A DNA stretch of 64,000 nt from positions 52,962 to 116,961 of the forward strand of contig JAPEVF010000088.1 in the NCBI GenBank assembly GCA_029747585.1, read 5' to 3'. The number at the start of each line of letters is the position of its first letter. Within the stretch, counting starts at the first letter, position 1. Below are positions 11,884-22,209 of the stretch, piece after piece. The position numbers and the translations under genes were made by a program. The DNA is from Pleurotus djamor (Eukaryota; Basidiomycota; Agaricomycetes; Agaricales; Pleurotaceae). The notes under the pieces were generated by a model. That model saw only the letters and a list, made by a program, of their open reading frames with translations. It was not told the DNA's origin and did not search any database.

Positions 11884-12275
11884 ATACGATTCCTCTGATT
11901 GGCTCGTTACGCGTTATGAGCCAATCGGATAAATGGCTCGCCTCCCACGCTCAAATGGCTCACACCAAATTTCAAACTTCTCAGCAATCCTCATTTCTTT
12001 CTTCCGTACCACCACAACTCGGATTGGAACTGCACCAGAACTGCACCTTTTGTTGCTTTGGAGTGCATCACCGACCCGGTTTTCTGCTATATCACTCTAA
12101 CCGTCTCGCAATGATGACTATATGTCTCCCTTTCTTCCCCATTTCTTGACACATTTTGCCAACTTCTCGTCCGAGCTCGTGGGTCGGGCCAACGTCCCTC
12201 TCCTTCATCGCGCTGGACCTCGAATCGACCATTTCAATCGAACGAAGACACGCCTACAGAATGGAGATCGAGCAA
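11884..12275 (+). repeat. Long direct repeat, copy 2
   Basis: Second copy of the repeat at 37-445, same orientation, about 11.8 kb downstream. It keeps the GAGCCAATCGG palindrome arm, the ATGATGACTATATG block and the ACGCCTACAGAATGGAGATC end. Past this end it opens a short frame starting Met-Glu-Ile-Glu-Gln-Ala that stops after 13 codons. It ends about 250 bp before the ferric-reductase-like gene. Confidence 0.7.
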
Positions 12276-12523
12276 GCTTTCGCCAAGCTCGGCTTCCAGT
12301 CGTGATGTCCTAGGGATACGGGCATGGGGTCTTCCGATGACGATGCCAACAATTCTCAAAGTAAATGAGAAGCTGGCGACGTTGTTGGTGATGTCCTCTC
12401 GTGCAAAATTTCGCTTCCCACGCCCCTAGCGCTTTGACCAACTGAGGCAGACTCGGTCGCTCGGCCGTCGCGTCGTCCTGCTGCTTATACCTCCCTTTCA
12501 GACCTGCTCGCGATTAGCGTATC

Positions 12524-14718
12524 ATGGAAGACGGTGGATCGAGAGCATTCAAAGCTTCCGAGCTTCTCTGGTCCAGGTGCGTTCGGTTTCTAAATTTCCG
12601 TTTGATTTTCTAACATCCTTTTCCCCTCGTGTAGTTTGGTGCAGTTCAGCGCAGATCCTTGGCAACGTGAATTTACGCTGCTATGGAGCTCTTGTCTCGG
12701 TGTCATAATCCTAATCTCGCTTCCTAAAGTCGTTTGCGCTGTTCGGAAAGGACAGCTAAACGTTTCTGGTTGGGCCTTCGGAGTTAGGGAGGGAGGCGTA
12801 GGAAGTTGGCAGTCGATAGGCTTCGAAGAACGGATCAAGGACGAGAATAGCTCGGATGTTGGAACAAGGCCATTGAGAAATTACATCGTGACTGGCTGGA
12901 GACTCCTGCGACTCATCCTATCTTGGCCAATTCCACACAACCAACTGACCTTTACCCAATGTAAGTAATCTTGCAGCCACTTTAAGTTTTCGTGTTTCTC
13001 ATTCATTAGGCGAACAGTGCTGGTCATATTGAGCTATCTCGGGATCGTCTTATTTTGTCTAGCCAAAGATACCCAGTTTGCCGCCAATGCACATCGAGCT
13101 GGTAAGATGTCTGCATCCCTTTATTCCTTTACTGACATTTTCCAGGCTTCCTTGCAATGGCTCAAATGCCTATCATCTTCCTCTTTGCAACAAAGAATAA
13201 CTTTCTTGCGCTCCTCCTCGGCCCAGGTTCCAGCTACGAGAAACTCAACTTCGCTCATCGTTGGGTCGCTCGGACGATGTTCTTCTGCTCTTTCGTTCAT
13301 AGTGCATTATGGGTAGGACATCACATCCTGCGAAGAACTGCCTTGATCGGCCCTCAGAAAGAAACGACTGGGGTCCTCGCGTTTGCAGCCCTCTGTGCAA
13401 TCCTCGTGTCGTCGACAAGAAGGTTCAGAGAATGCTGGTATCGGTGGTTTGCACTTACCCAGTGCGATCCTTTCCCCCCTCTATGTCTCTTGTTTGTCTA
13501 CTGATTTGTAAATTGTAGCACGCTTGGCGTTGTTTGCTTCTTTATCGCGATCTTTTGCCATACGCCTCAGACTTCGATGTGGTTATTACCACCTTTGGCC
13601 CTTTATGCCATGGATACTTTGCACAGACTTGTCCGGTACCGCGTCAAAGAGGCGACACTATCCGCCGTCGATGGTCAGATGACATTGGTAGGTTGAGTTT
13701 CCATGACTCCATAAAGTGAGGTGTTAATCCAGTTATAACCCACCGCATAGATTCGCATATCGAAGTGCCATACAGGTTGGACGGCAGGGCAGCACCTCCG
13801 TGCGCGGGTGTTCCTTCCAGGCATCTTCACCGAAGTCCATCCTTTCACTATCATTTCGGCACCTTCCTCTCTCTCCTCTATTCCTCATGATGGCATACTT
13901 CTCGGGGCCAAAGTATGTGGTAATTGGACCCGAAGGTTGAATGAATACGCACGCCTTGAAGCCGGACGCTTCCCCTCGTTGCTTTCGTCTTCGGACGGGC
14001 ATGTTGAGGTACCTGTTAAGGTTATGATCGATGGTCCATATGGTGGTTCGAGCGTAGATTTGGGAAGCTACGAGGTCGCTCTACTGGTTGCAGGCGGTAG
14101 TGGGGCTACATTCACCCTCGCTTTACTGGACGACATTGTTGGCAGATGCGTTGCACGTCGTCGGGCTAATGGGGAAATTACGAAGAGAATTGAGTTCGTC
14201 TGGTTCATCAAGTCCTTCGGTGCGTGTTTCTTGGTCGTCCTGCACTGTTGCCTTGGCTCATTCCTCCTTAAGGCTCCATCCACTGGTTTGCGCCTGTGCT
14301 CTCAGCCATCACGACGAACGCTGTAGAGACTTCGCTTGACCTACGCATCCGTATCTTCGTGACATGCCTCTGCGAACCAACATCCGTCCCATCAATACTG
14401 AATTGTGACATTATACTCGAGCGCCCCTCAATACATACGCTCGTTCGCGACTTTGCTACCCCCTTGATATCTTCCGCACGAACTCCCTGTGTCTCCGAGA
14501 GGACTCATCTGCTTGAATCAGGGCTAAGATCTGGGCACAGTCCCCTACCGGCTTCACAATTTGAAAATGGTGCATTTACGGGCGGTGGTGTTGCGATTTG
14601 TGCGAGCGGCCCTCAGGACTTGGTCCAGGATGCTGAGGACGCTGCTGCCAGGCTTGGTCTGTCAAATGGGTTTCAGTTGGGAGGTGTTGCGCTGCACACG
14701 GAGAGTTTTACCATGTAA
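12524..14718 (+). CDS. Ferric-chelate reductase / NADPH-oxidase-type transmembrane oxidoreductase
   Basis: Model: exons 12524-12576, 12635-12960, 13018-13101, 13146-13446, 13519-13687, 13751-14219 and 14273-14718, giving 615 residues. Members of this FRE family move electrons from cytosolic NADPH through FAD and two haems across the plasma membrane to ferric iron. Visible support: hydrophobic helices from residue 20 on; a haem-type His pair 14 residues apart in the AHRW...VHSALW helix; the FAD-binding HPFTII site at about 341-346; a nucleotide-binding VAGGSGATF segment at about 424-432; and a C-terminal CASGP motif typical of the NADPH lobe. Intron 2 is awkward: the nearest TAG acceptor breaks the frame, so I used the AACAG acceptor ending at 13017. 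Iron reduction is the likely role; a substrate other than iron is possible. No other iron-uptake gene lies nearby. Confidence 0.88.
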
Positions 14719-15181
14719 GATAGTTTCCTCAAGTCTTGTTTGCCATGATGTACTTTCATTGATGACTATGCTCTTAAATCTATTCCCTTTCAACCTTCGA
14801 TGCGCGTCCCAGACTATCATGCCTACTTCCATATTATCCTACACCTTCAACGTTCCACGATCAAGTGTACAGATCACTGTGTCCTCATATACTTCGTGAC
14901 CCCCAGTTGAAACACCCCTTGGAAATCCTTTTGCTACAGAGGGTTTTGTTCATTCGTATGGTGAATAGCAAAGCTACGCTCCGCCCAACTTTGACATTTT
15001 ATTCCGACACGCCCCATCTTTTGTACCGTCACCACGTCTCCTTGTTTCAACTCCGCGTCCTCCCATCCCTCTACTGATCGCTGATTATAGGGTCTTAGAC
15101 CACTTTTACAGTAATAATTTCCCAGTTACTTACTTGACCGCAGTATAAATCGGTCCAGGGTGCGGAGGCATCTTTATCTTC
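14719..15181. other. Intergenic; contains a TATA box for the methyltransferase array
   Basis: No gene is seen. TATAAA at 15144-15149 lies 33 bp before the first methyltransferase ATG, so either the leader is very short or transcription starts close to the ATG. Confidence 0.5.
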
Positions 15182-16316
15182 ATGGCGGCCCCGGATTCCT
15201 TCCACCATACAATGCCCGCGGTCAAACCGCCTCTCGACCCCTCTCTCTATGCACTCGATGCCCAGGCCACCGATTTCTTCAAATCCACCACGGGTATCCA
15301 AGACGATGCCGAGCTGAAGGCGCATATTATCAAAGTCCAGCAGAAAGCGTATGAGGTGCACTAGTACTCTATTCTGGAGTATACGGCGAACTAAAACTAA
15401 GGGGTTGCACCTTGCTAGATCTGCGGCTATCCATGCATTCGGCGATTTTCCTTCCTCAAGTTTGTACATGCCAATCAGTACATTGAAGTCGGAGAACTCA
15501 CAATTTTACAGCCTGAAGATTTCCCGACTTCCCGCTTACCCTCAAGTTCTTCAACTGCCCAAAGATAGACCAGGTGCTATATTCTTGGACATCGGATGTT
15601 GCTGTTAGTGTGTCTATTTACAGATATCTCACTGATCTGATCTCACAATATATCCGAAGTCGGCAACGATATCAGGAAGGTTGTCAGCGATGGCTGGCCT
15701 GTGGAGAATGTCGTCGCATCAGACCTCCGTGGAAGTACGTATTCATTTGCCTGGGTGCCATTTTCCTCACATATCCTTTGACCCAGCTTTCTGGGAAGCT
15801 GGACATGAACTGTTCAGATCGACATCGACGTCATTTCCGGCGGCATTCGTCGAAGGAGATGCCCTTAACTCTGAGTTTATTCCTCCCCGGGAACCATTTT
15901 ACGAGCCCCCTTCTGAATCAGCCCCCAATTTGGCCAACTTGAGTAGCTTGTCACCTCTCCAAGGCCACGTCGCAGCGATACACGCGTCCTCATTCGTCCA
16001 TCTATTCAACAAAGAGAAACAAACGGAAGTTTGTAGGTCCCTTGCGACTCTTCTCTCCCCTATCTCCGGATCGACAATCTTCGGATCCCACGTCGGCATA
16101 CAAGAAGCTGGCCTCAGGCAGCTCACCATCGATGGCGAAGATTACAGTCTCTTCTGTCACAGCCCCGAAAGCTGGACCAATCTCTGGGATGGGGGTATCT
16201 TCAAGCCAGGAACGGTCAAGGTCGAAGCCAAACTAGAGTTATTACGCCGCGACGTTCAAGTTGAGCACTTTGATAGTCAGGCGTATTTTCTGATGTGGTC
16301 GGTGACTCGATTGTGA
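15182..16316 (+). CDS. Class I SAM-dependent methyltransferase, array copy 1
   Basis: Model: exons 15182-15355, 15419-15459, 15512-15603, 15660-15734 and 15787-16316, giving 303 residues, all GT-AG with consistent phases. The SAM-binding motif I reads FLDIGCCFGND, followed by an acidic second strand in VASDLRG. The protein ends in the array-wide signature MWSVTRL. The N-terminal part (PSLYALDAQATDFFKSTTG) is shared by all four copies. The methyl acceptor is unknown. The overall pattern resembles small methyltransferases of fungal secondary metabolism, but no biosynthetic core gene is nearby. Among the four copies this one and copy 4 look intact. Intron 2 (15460-15511) is canonical here but altered in copies 2 and 3 and absent from copy 4. 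Confidence 0.85.
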
Positions 16317-16502
16317 CGGATGGTTTACCCAGGCTCCATTACAATTAGAATGCCGTTATATCATGGACACGTACTTCTTTGCACCGTGCGCCGCCCACAG
16401 AACGCCTGAAATAGCTTTGCCTGACTCACCCACCACACCCACCACCAGATAAGAAGGGCGAAATCTTGGTCGGCCCCAATACCCTTCCTTGCTCTTAGTA
16501 TC

Positions 16503-17626
16503 ATGTCAGACGATGAACTCAAAAGTCGCTTGGCTCAGATCCCTTTGGATCCGAGCATGTATTCCCTTGATACTGAAGAGGCTACTTTCTTCAAGACCAC
16601 CACCGGGATCCAAGATGACGATAAGCTGAAATCTCATATCTTAGCGGTGCAAGCAAAGGCTTATAGCGTTCGTATCAGGCTTGGCATTTTCAGGAACGGG
16701 TCAACTGAAGATATGTTTCGCAGGTTTATGCGTATCCTTGCATTCGACGATTCTCATTCCTCAGGGATTTAATTCTTAACTCCTATAGCCCCTGTTGTAC
16801 TTGACTGAACGTCGTTGTTTCGTTTAGGCTCAAGTTATCTCGGCACCCTGCATACGAGCAAGTCCGTAAGCTCCCTCAAGAGAGACCTGGTGCCATACTA
16901 CTGGATATTGGCTGCTGTTGTAAGTGATATCTCTGCATGTTGCTAGTTAAGCGCGATCTTATCAACATTCGATCCTTCAGTCGGAAATGATGCAAGAAAA
17001 GCCGCACTAGATGGGTGGCCTGTGGAGAATATTATTGCGTCCGACCTTCGCCAAGGTAATTCCCTGAGTTCTATGTCCAAATAGCTTACACAGACTTGGC
17101 AATAGACTTCTGGAAGGCCGGGCATGAGTTGTTCAGAACAACGCCCGAAACCTTCGCCGCGAAGTTCATAGCAGGGGACATCTTCGATCCATCTCATGTA
17201 GCAACGCGTGAACCGCTCTACGAAGAACCATCCACGCCAGCTCCCCCTCTGCAGGACCTGACCGCATTGACTCCCCTTCAAGGACACATCTCAGCAATCC
17301 ACGCATCTGCGTTCATCCATCTCTTCGACGAAGCTACCCAGCTTGCTGCATGTAAAATCCTGGCATCCCTACTTTCGCCTCTCCCCGGGTCAGTTATATT
17401 CGGATCTCACGGCGGGCTTCCTGAGAAAGGGCTGAGACAGCCGATACCGCCCGGTGGGCGTAGGATGTTCTGTCACGGACCTGATAGCTGGAAAGAAATC
17501 TGGGACGGGATCATTTTTGAGAAAGGCAAGGTCAAAGTGGAGGCTGAAGCTGTCGTGACACCTAGGAATGACTTTGCATCGGACGAGCCGTTTTATCTGC
17601 TTGTGTGGTCTGTGACTCGACTATAG
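16503..17626 (+). CDS. SAM-dependent methyltransferase, array copy 2 (splice site doubtful)
   Basis: By alignment with copy 1 the exons are 16503-16667, 16724-16764, 16828-16919, 16981-17055 and 17106-17626 (297 residues), with exon lengths 41, 92 and 75 identical to copy 1. Motif I reads LLDIGCCFGND, and the end reads LLVWSVTRL. The problem is the exon 2/3 junction: the coding alignment needs a donor after CTCAG at 16764, but the next bases are GGATTT, not GT, and the unspliced frame hits a stop. Either a non-canonical donor is used or this copy no longer makes a full protein. The reading frame is otherwise clean. About 130 bp of 3' flank from copy 1 precedes it and is repeated before copy 3. 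Confidence 0.65.
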
Positions 17627-17639
17627 ATCAGAGATTTGC

Positions 17640-17770
17640 AAACCCTCATAATAGAAAGGGAGAAGCTGAAAGGCCTGTTCCCGCCTCTTGACCTACCCTT
17701 TCCTCGCTCACCAGCTACGGGGATTGATGGCAGGCAACTCAAGAACCATATTTTGATTCAGCGACTCGAT
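17640..17770 (+). pseudogene. Orphan first-exon fragment of a methyltransferase gene
   Basis: The frame here encodes REKLKGLFPPLD, then a shortened TGIDGRQLKNHIL. This matches the start of copy 4 (REKLKALFPPLD ... TGIEDDEQLKDHIM) with an internal deletion of about 15 codons. It then runs directly into a copy of the 3' end and downstream flank of copy 1 (compare 16305-16500 with 17763-17940). It is a leftover from unequal exchange in the array. Confidence 0.75.
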
Positions 17771-17943
17771 TGCGACGGATGGTTGACTAAGGTTTCGTTA
17801 CAATCAGAATGCCGTTACATCAAGTACACGTACTTCTTTTCACCGTGCGCTGTCCGTAAAACGCCTGAGATAACTCAGCCTGACTCAGATAAGAAGGGCG
17901 AAGTTCAGGTCGACCCCAAGACCATACCCCTTCTCTGATTAGC

Positions 17944-19057
17944 ATGTTAGACGACGAGCTCAAGAGTCGCTTGACTGAGATCCCTCTGGACCCGAACATC
18001 TATTCCCTTGATGCCGAAGAGGCCGCTTTCTTCAAGGCCACCACAGGGATCCAGGATGACGAGGCACTCAAAGCCCATATCTTAGCTGTCCAGGAGAGGG
18101 CGTATAGCGTATTATTCTATCAAAACCACACTCAATTGACTCAATAGCCCGACAATGTGTCTTACAGATCTACGCGTATCCTTGCATCCGTCGCTTCTCA
18201 TTTCTCAGGAAGGTCACTCCTATCACCCCTGTTACACTCTTCTGACTCCATTATTTAGACTCAAGATATCGCGGTACCCAGCATACGAGCAAGTCCGTAC
18301 ACTAACAAGGGAGAGGCCTGGCTCGATTCTTCTCGACATTGGTTGCTGCTGTGAGTAGAACTTCTTCGGATGAATGCAAGTGATCTCATATCCGTTAGTT
18401 GGGAATGATGTTAGAAAGGCTGTGGTTGACGGGTGGCCTGTGGAATACGTTATTGCATCCGACCTGCGCCAAGGTCAGTACTCAGGCTCGTCTCTCTAGA
18501 GGCTAGAGCCTACGAAACACTTACTCAGCCTTTACTTAGACTTCTGGGATGCAGGCCACGAATTGTTCAAGACAACGCCCCAATCCTTTCCTGCCAAGTC
18601 CATCGCAGGGGACATCTTCGATCCGTCGCATGTCGCAAGGCGTGAACCCTTTTAGCAAGCGCCATCCACACCGTCTCCCCTTCTCCAGGATCTCACCACG
18701 TTGACGCCCCTTCAAGGACATATCTCAGCGATTCACGCATCTGCATTTATCCATCTCTTCGACGAAAGTACCCAGCTAGTCGCATGTCAGATTATGGCTT
18801 CTCTACTTTCGCCTCTTCCTGGGTCAACGATATTCGGATCTCACGGGGGACTTCCTAAGAAAGGCATGATTCGGACGCCTCAGGTTGGGTATGATATGTT
18901 CTGCCACGGACCGGATAGTTGGAAAGAAATGTGGGATGGGGTCATATTTGAGAGGGGTACGGTCAAGGTGGAGGCTGAGGCTGTCCTCACACCTAGGGAA
19001 GACTTCGCAGCGGACCAGCCATTTTATCTACTAGTGTGGTCTGTAACTAGGCTGTAG
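17944..19057 (+). pseudogene. SAM-dependent methyltransferase, array copy 3, interrupted
   Basis: By alignment the exons are 17944-18108, 18168-18208, 18259-18350, 18399-18473 and 18540-19057, again with the 41/92/75 pattern. Motif I is LLDIGCCFGND and the end is LLVWSVTRL. Two defects are visible. An in-frame TAG at 18653-18655 replaces the Tyr codon of the conserved REPFY block in exon 5, removing about 135 C-terminal residues. The exon 2 donor after 18208 is GA instead of GT. The closest relative is copy 2; the two share their upstream flank and the faulty intron 2. Sequence outside these points is well preserved, so decay is recent, or the stop is a sequencing error. Confidence 0.75.
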
Positions 19058-19149
19058 ATTTTAGAGGTTGGTGTTCATGCAGCCTCGAGTGCGAAGTATC
19101 TTATCCTTTGAACACGAAAATAATAACAGCGATTTACCTCCCCTAAAGC

Positions 19150-19442
19150 ATGTCGGACTCGCAACCTACGACTTCTCATTTAGATACTTTCAGGGGTGAG
19201 TACTCCTGTCCGCTTAGCCTCGGGGAAAATTTGTTGGTGTTCTCACCAACTCCTACTTACCTCCAGGAATCTCTTCGTCCTCATCGGATTCTTTACAAAC
19301 GGATGTTGACCACAATTCGAACCCCAAGCTTAGGTACCCTGCTCTCGGGTACGCCGACGCTACACCCCCGTCCATCCGTCGCAAGATGCCAACGGTACAC
19401 CCGGTACCGAGCATATGGAATGTGTACAGAGTCAACCTTTGA
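19150..19442 (+). CDS. Small hypothetical protein between methyltransferase copies
   Basis: A two-exon model, 19150-19195 and 19267-19442, with a canonical GTGAG donor and CCAG acceptor, encodes 73 residues, Ser-rich at the N terminus and ending in WNVYRVNL. No domain is recognised. It lies in the only large gap of the methyltransferase array, on the same strand. The small size and lack of any paralogue keep confidence low. Confidence 0.35.
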
Positions 19443-19480
19443 TCTAATTTTGAGCTGAACCTCGTCATCTGAAGCACCAA

Positions 19481-19487
19481 TATAAAG
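19481..19487 (+). promoter_or_regulatory. TATA box of methyltransferase copy 4
   Basis: TATAAAG lies 95 bp before the ATG at 19576, typical spacing for a fungal TATA promoter. Confidence 0.5.
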
Positions 19488-19575
19488 GCTGTTGCATTGT
19501 GGTGAAGAGAGGACCAACTGGAAGCTTACTCGCTAAGACAAGAACCCTTCCAAACCCCTCTCATCAACGCCTCCA

Positions 19576-20702
19576 ATGGCTGTAACTACTGTGACTGCTT
19601 CAGAAACCCCCGTGGTCGACAGGGAGAAGCTGAAAGCCTTGTTTCCACCGCTCGATCCTTCCCTCTTCTCTCTCACCGAAGAGGAATCAACCTTCTACAA
19701 GGCCGCTACAGGGATCGAAGATGACGAACAACTTAAGGACCATATTATGAAAGTCCAACAAGTTGCTTACGACGTACTACCTTTTTCCTCTGTTTCCCCA
19801 AATAGATCGGTGCACTTACGCGATATCTTTCTCTTGTAGGTATTTGGCTATCAATGCATCCGAAATTTTAGTTTCTTGAAGCTGAAAATATCTCGGTTGC
19901 CTGATTACCAGCGCGTCTTGAAAATAAGTCAAGAACGGCCAGATGCGATCCTGTTGGACATCGGGTGCTGCTGTGAGTTAATTGTCCCATTTTCTGGTTG
20001 GTTTAACGCGTCCTGATGCTTCGCAAGTTGGAAACGATCTTAGGAAGGCAGTCGCAGACGGTTGGCCAGTAGAGAATGCGATTGCATCTGATTTATACCA
20101 AGGTATGCACGCAGTGGTATCCTATGCCTTTCAGTGGGAAACTGAACCCCTCCGTCGTCCCCTTTTCGTCAGAATTCTGGGACGCTGGGCACCAGCTCTT
20201 TCGAACGACTCCGGAAACCTTCCCAGCCAAGTTCATTCAGGGAGATATCTTCAATGTCTCGCACATCGCCCCAAGAGACCCCTTCTACGCCCCTCCGACG
20301 ACCCCACGTCCCTCATTACCCTCCTTGACTTCTCTCATACCTCTTCAAGGTCATATCTCCGCTATACACGCGTCAGCGTTCATCCACCTTTTCAACGAAG
20401 AACAGCAGCTCCAAATCTGCAAGCTCCTCGCTACCCTGTTATCTCCTGAACCCGGATCAGTGATATTCGGATGTCATGGAGGGTTACCCAAGAAGGGCTT
20501 GAGGCAGCAAATATTCAAGAACATCGATTATCGGATGTTCTGTCATGATCCCGAGAGCTTCAAGGAGCTCTGGGAGACCCAGGTCTTTGAGAAGGGAACG
20601 GTGAAGGTGGAGACTCAACTGGTGGAGAGGGTTCGAACGGACACGGAGGTCAACGTGGGTACGATGTTCTACGTGCTGGTTTGGACCGTCACTAGGCTTT
20701 GA
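19576..20702 (+). CDS. SAM-dependent methyltransferase, array copy 4
   Basis: Model: exons 19576-19773, 19840-19972, 20028-20102 and 20173-20702, giving 311 residues. Motif I reads LLDIGCCFGND; the end reads VLVWTVTRL. Exon 2 is 133 nt, exactly the sum of exons 2 and 3 (41+92) of the other copies, so intron 2 is cleanly missing here. The N terminus is about 8-11 residues longer than in copies 1-3. It is the most diverged copy, and the orphan fragment at 17640 derives from a gene like this one. The frame is intact, so it is probably functional. Acceptor substrate unknown. Confidence 0.85.
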
Positions 20703-20830
20703 AAATGCGAGGGCTGTATTACATTTGATGCTGGTATAATTCTACAGGCAGTTCATGTCATTCTAGTTTCACAACCGATAAATATACGCTGGTGGAAATT
20801 GTACGGGTATATGGTTGATCGCTCATGGTA

Positions 20831-21517
20831 TCACAGTCTAGAAGTTGAGCTCGTGCTTTCTGGAGCATACTTGGCCTGGGCGACAGTTGAGCGAAATGTA
20901 CAGGTAGTCAGAATACGACAACCTACCATCTCATTCTCCTTCTTTTGGAATCCACATTTCTCGTAGAAGGCTGTTTCACGGATTTTGCCTCAGTAACAGA
21001 CAGTCATACGAAGAATACACAACTCACGAATATTGGCGTCGCTGCAGTTCAAGATGGTCTTGTAGCATCCGCTGTTCTCGCTGATGTAGGTCAACGCCTG
21101 GATAACCCTCAGCCCTAGCTTCTTTCCCTGTTGGCTCTTATCGACGGCAATATCCTCGATATGCCCAACGCTTCCCAGTCCACGCAAGAACTTGCGTTCA
21201 ACGAAGACGTTTCCGACAGCGACGATTCTGTCAGTGGCTTTGTCTAGGATGACGATGGGGTAGTACGTTCTGGGTGCCGAGCGCATCAGCTTGAACTGAG
21301 CGACCCAAGCGGCCTCTCCAGGGTCCGTAACGACGGTGAGGACGCGGAGAACATCGAGGTGGCCACGGTGGTAGTCTGAGGCCGCTAGCGGGCGGATGTG
21401 GAGGTCTGCGTGGAGTTGTGCTTTGACATCGTCAGAGATGAGGGAGGGAGAGAAGAATAGGTCGAGCTCGTTGTCTTGGACGAACGTCGAGCGTGTCGTG
21501 GTCATCGCGGCGGCCAT
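20831..21517 (-). CDS. GNA1: Glucosamine-6-phosphate N-acetyltransferase (GNAT fold)
   Basis: Model (- strand): exons 21028-21517, 20927-20970 and 20831-20875, giving 192 residues with GT-AG introns. The enzyme acetylates glucosamine-6-phosphate with acetyl-CoA, an essential step to UDP-GlcNAc for chitin and N-glycans. Family hallmarks in order: HIRPLAASDYHRGHLDVL (about 40-57); VERKFLRGLGSVGHIEDIAV (about 106-125); the acetyl-CoA loop QGKKLG (about 130-135); LNCSDANI, continued across the intron by PFYEKCGF. An in-frame ATG 39 bp upstream (21556) would add 13 residues; I chose the inner ATG because family members are short (about 150-190). It converges with the methyltransferase array, with a short intergenic gap. 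Confidence 0.93.
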
Positions 21518-21556
21518 TGTGGAGAAGGTTTGGGTTAGGTTTAGGAATGGGGGCAA

Positions 21557-22209
21557 CGTTCGTCATGGAAGAGGTTAATATAAGATCAACACAGCCACAG
21601 GGTTATCGTATCCAGTGTGCGGCGGTGGATTTCCTGCCCGTTTCCATTGTTTCATGTCTCGCGCCGTTGAAGATGCTACCGTGGGCGGTGTCAGGACTAA
21701 GGCATCCTCCGAGATAGGCCCTCATTCCACTGTCTAGGGGATTCTTCATGCCGATATTCTACGTAACGAACGGTTGAAGGCCGTATAAATATGACATTAG
21801 TTTGATTTCAGTTTGATACCGAATTATTGAGAAGTCGAAAGACGAGGTGCGGAATACGGACTTGGAGAAAACCCAACATGATTGTCTACGATCTATTGAT
21901 ATCTGTCCCCACTCATCACATTGTGTTGACTTCCCAAGCTAACAAATCCGAGATATGAACTTCCAGTCTGACAAAGTGAAGCGATGGAATGAGCTCTCTA
22001 GACCACTACAGGTAGTACATACTGCGTTCAAGGCGGTCCAGTAGCTCATATTTCACCATCCAGCATTACTTCGTGCTCGAGGAACTCGTCCAACACCGAC
22101 TAATACCCCTTTTAGCTCCTGTAAAGCCCCTCTGAATCTTCTAACCCGCGAGGCACGTGGTTTTGGTGCCGCTGATCAGAGTCAATTCATTCAAGTCGTG
22201 CCAGTCCCC
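21557..22209. other. Intergenic between divergent genes, no gene seen
   Basis: The stretch between the GNA1 start (-) and the F-box gene start (+). It presumably holds both promoters; no clear motif stands out. Confidence 0.5.

Noticed and set aside
37..12275. A 12-kb LTR retrotransposon bounded by the two direct repeats
   Set aside because: No reverse transcriptase, integrase or gag-like frames inside, a normal spliced host-type gene lies within, and no target-site duplication was found.
15182..20702. A complete secondary-metabolite gene cluster
   Set aside because: No polyketide synthase, NRPS, terpene cyclase, P450 or transporter is near; methyltransferases alone do not make a cluster.
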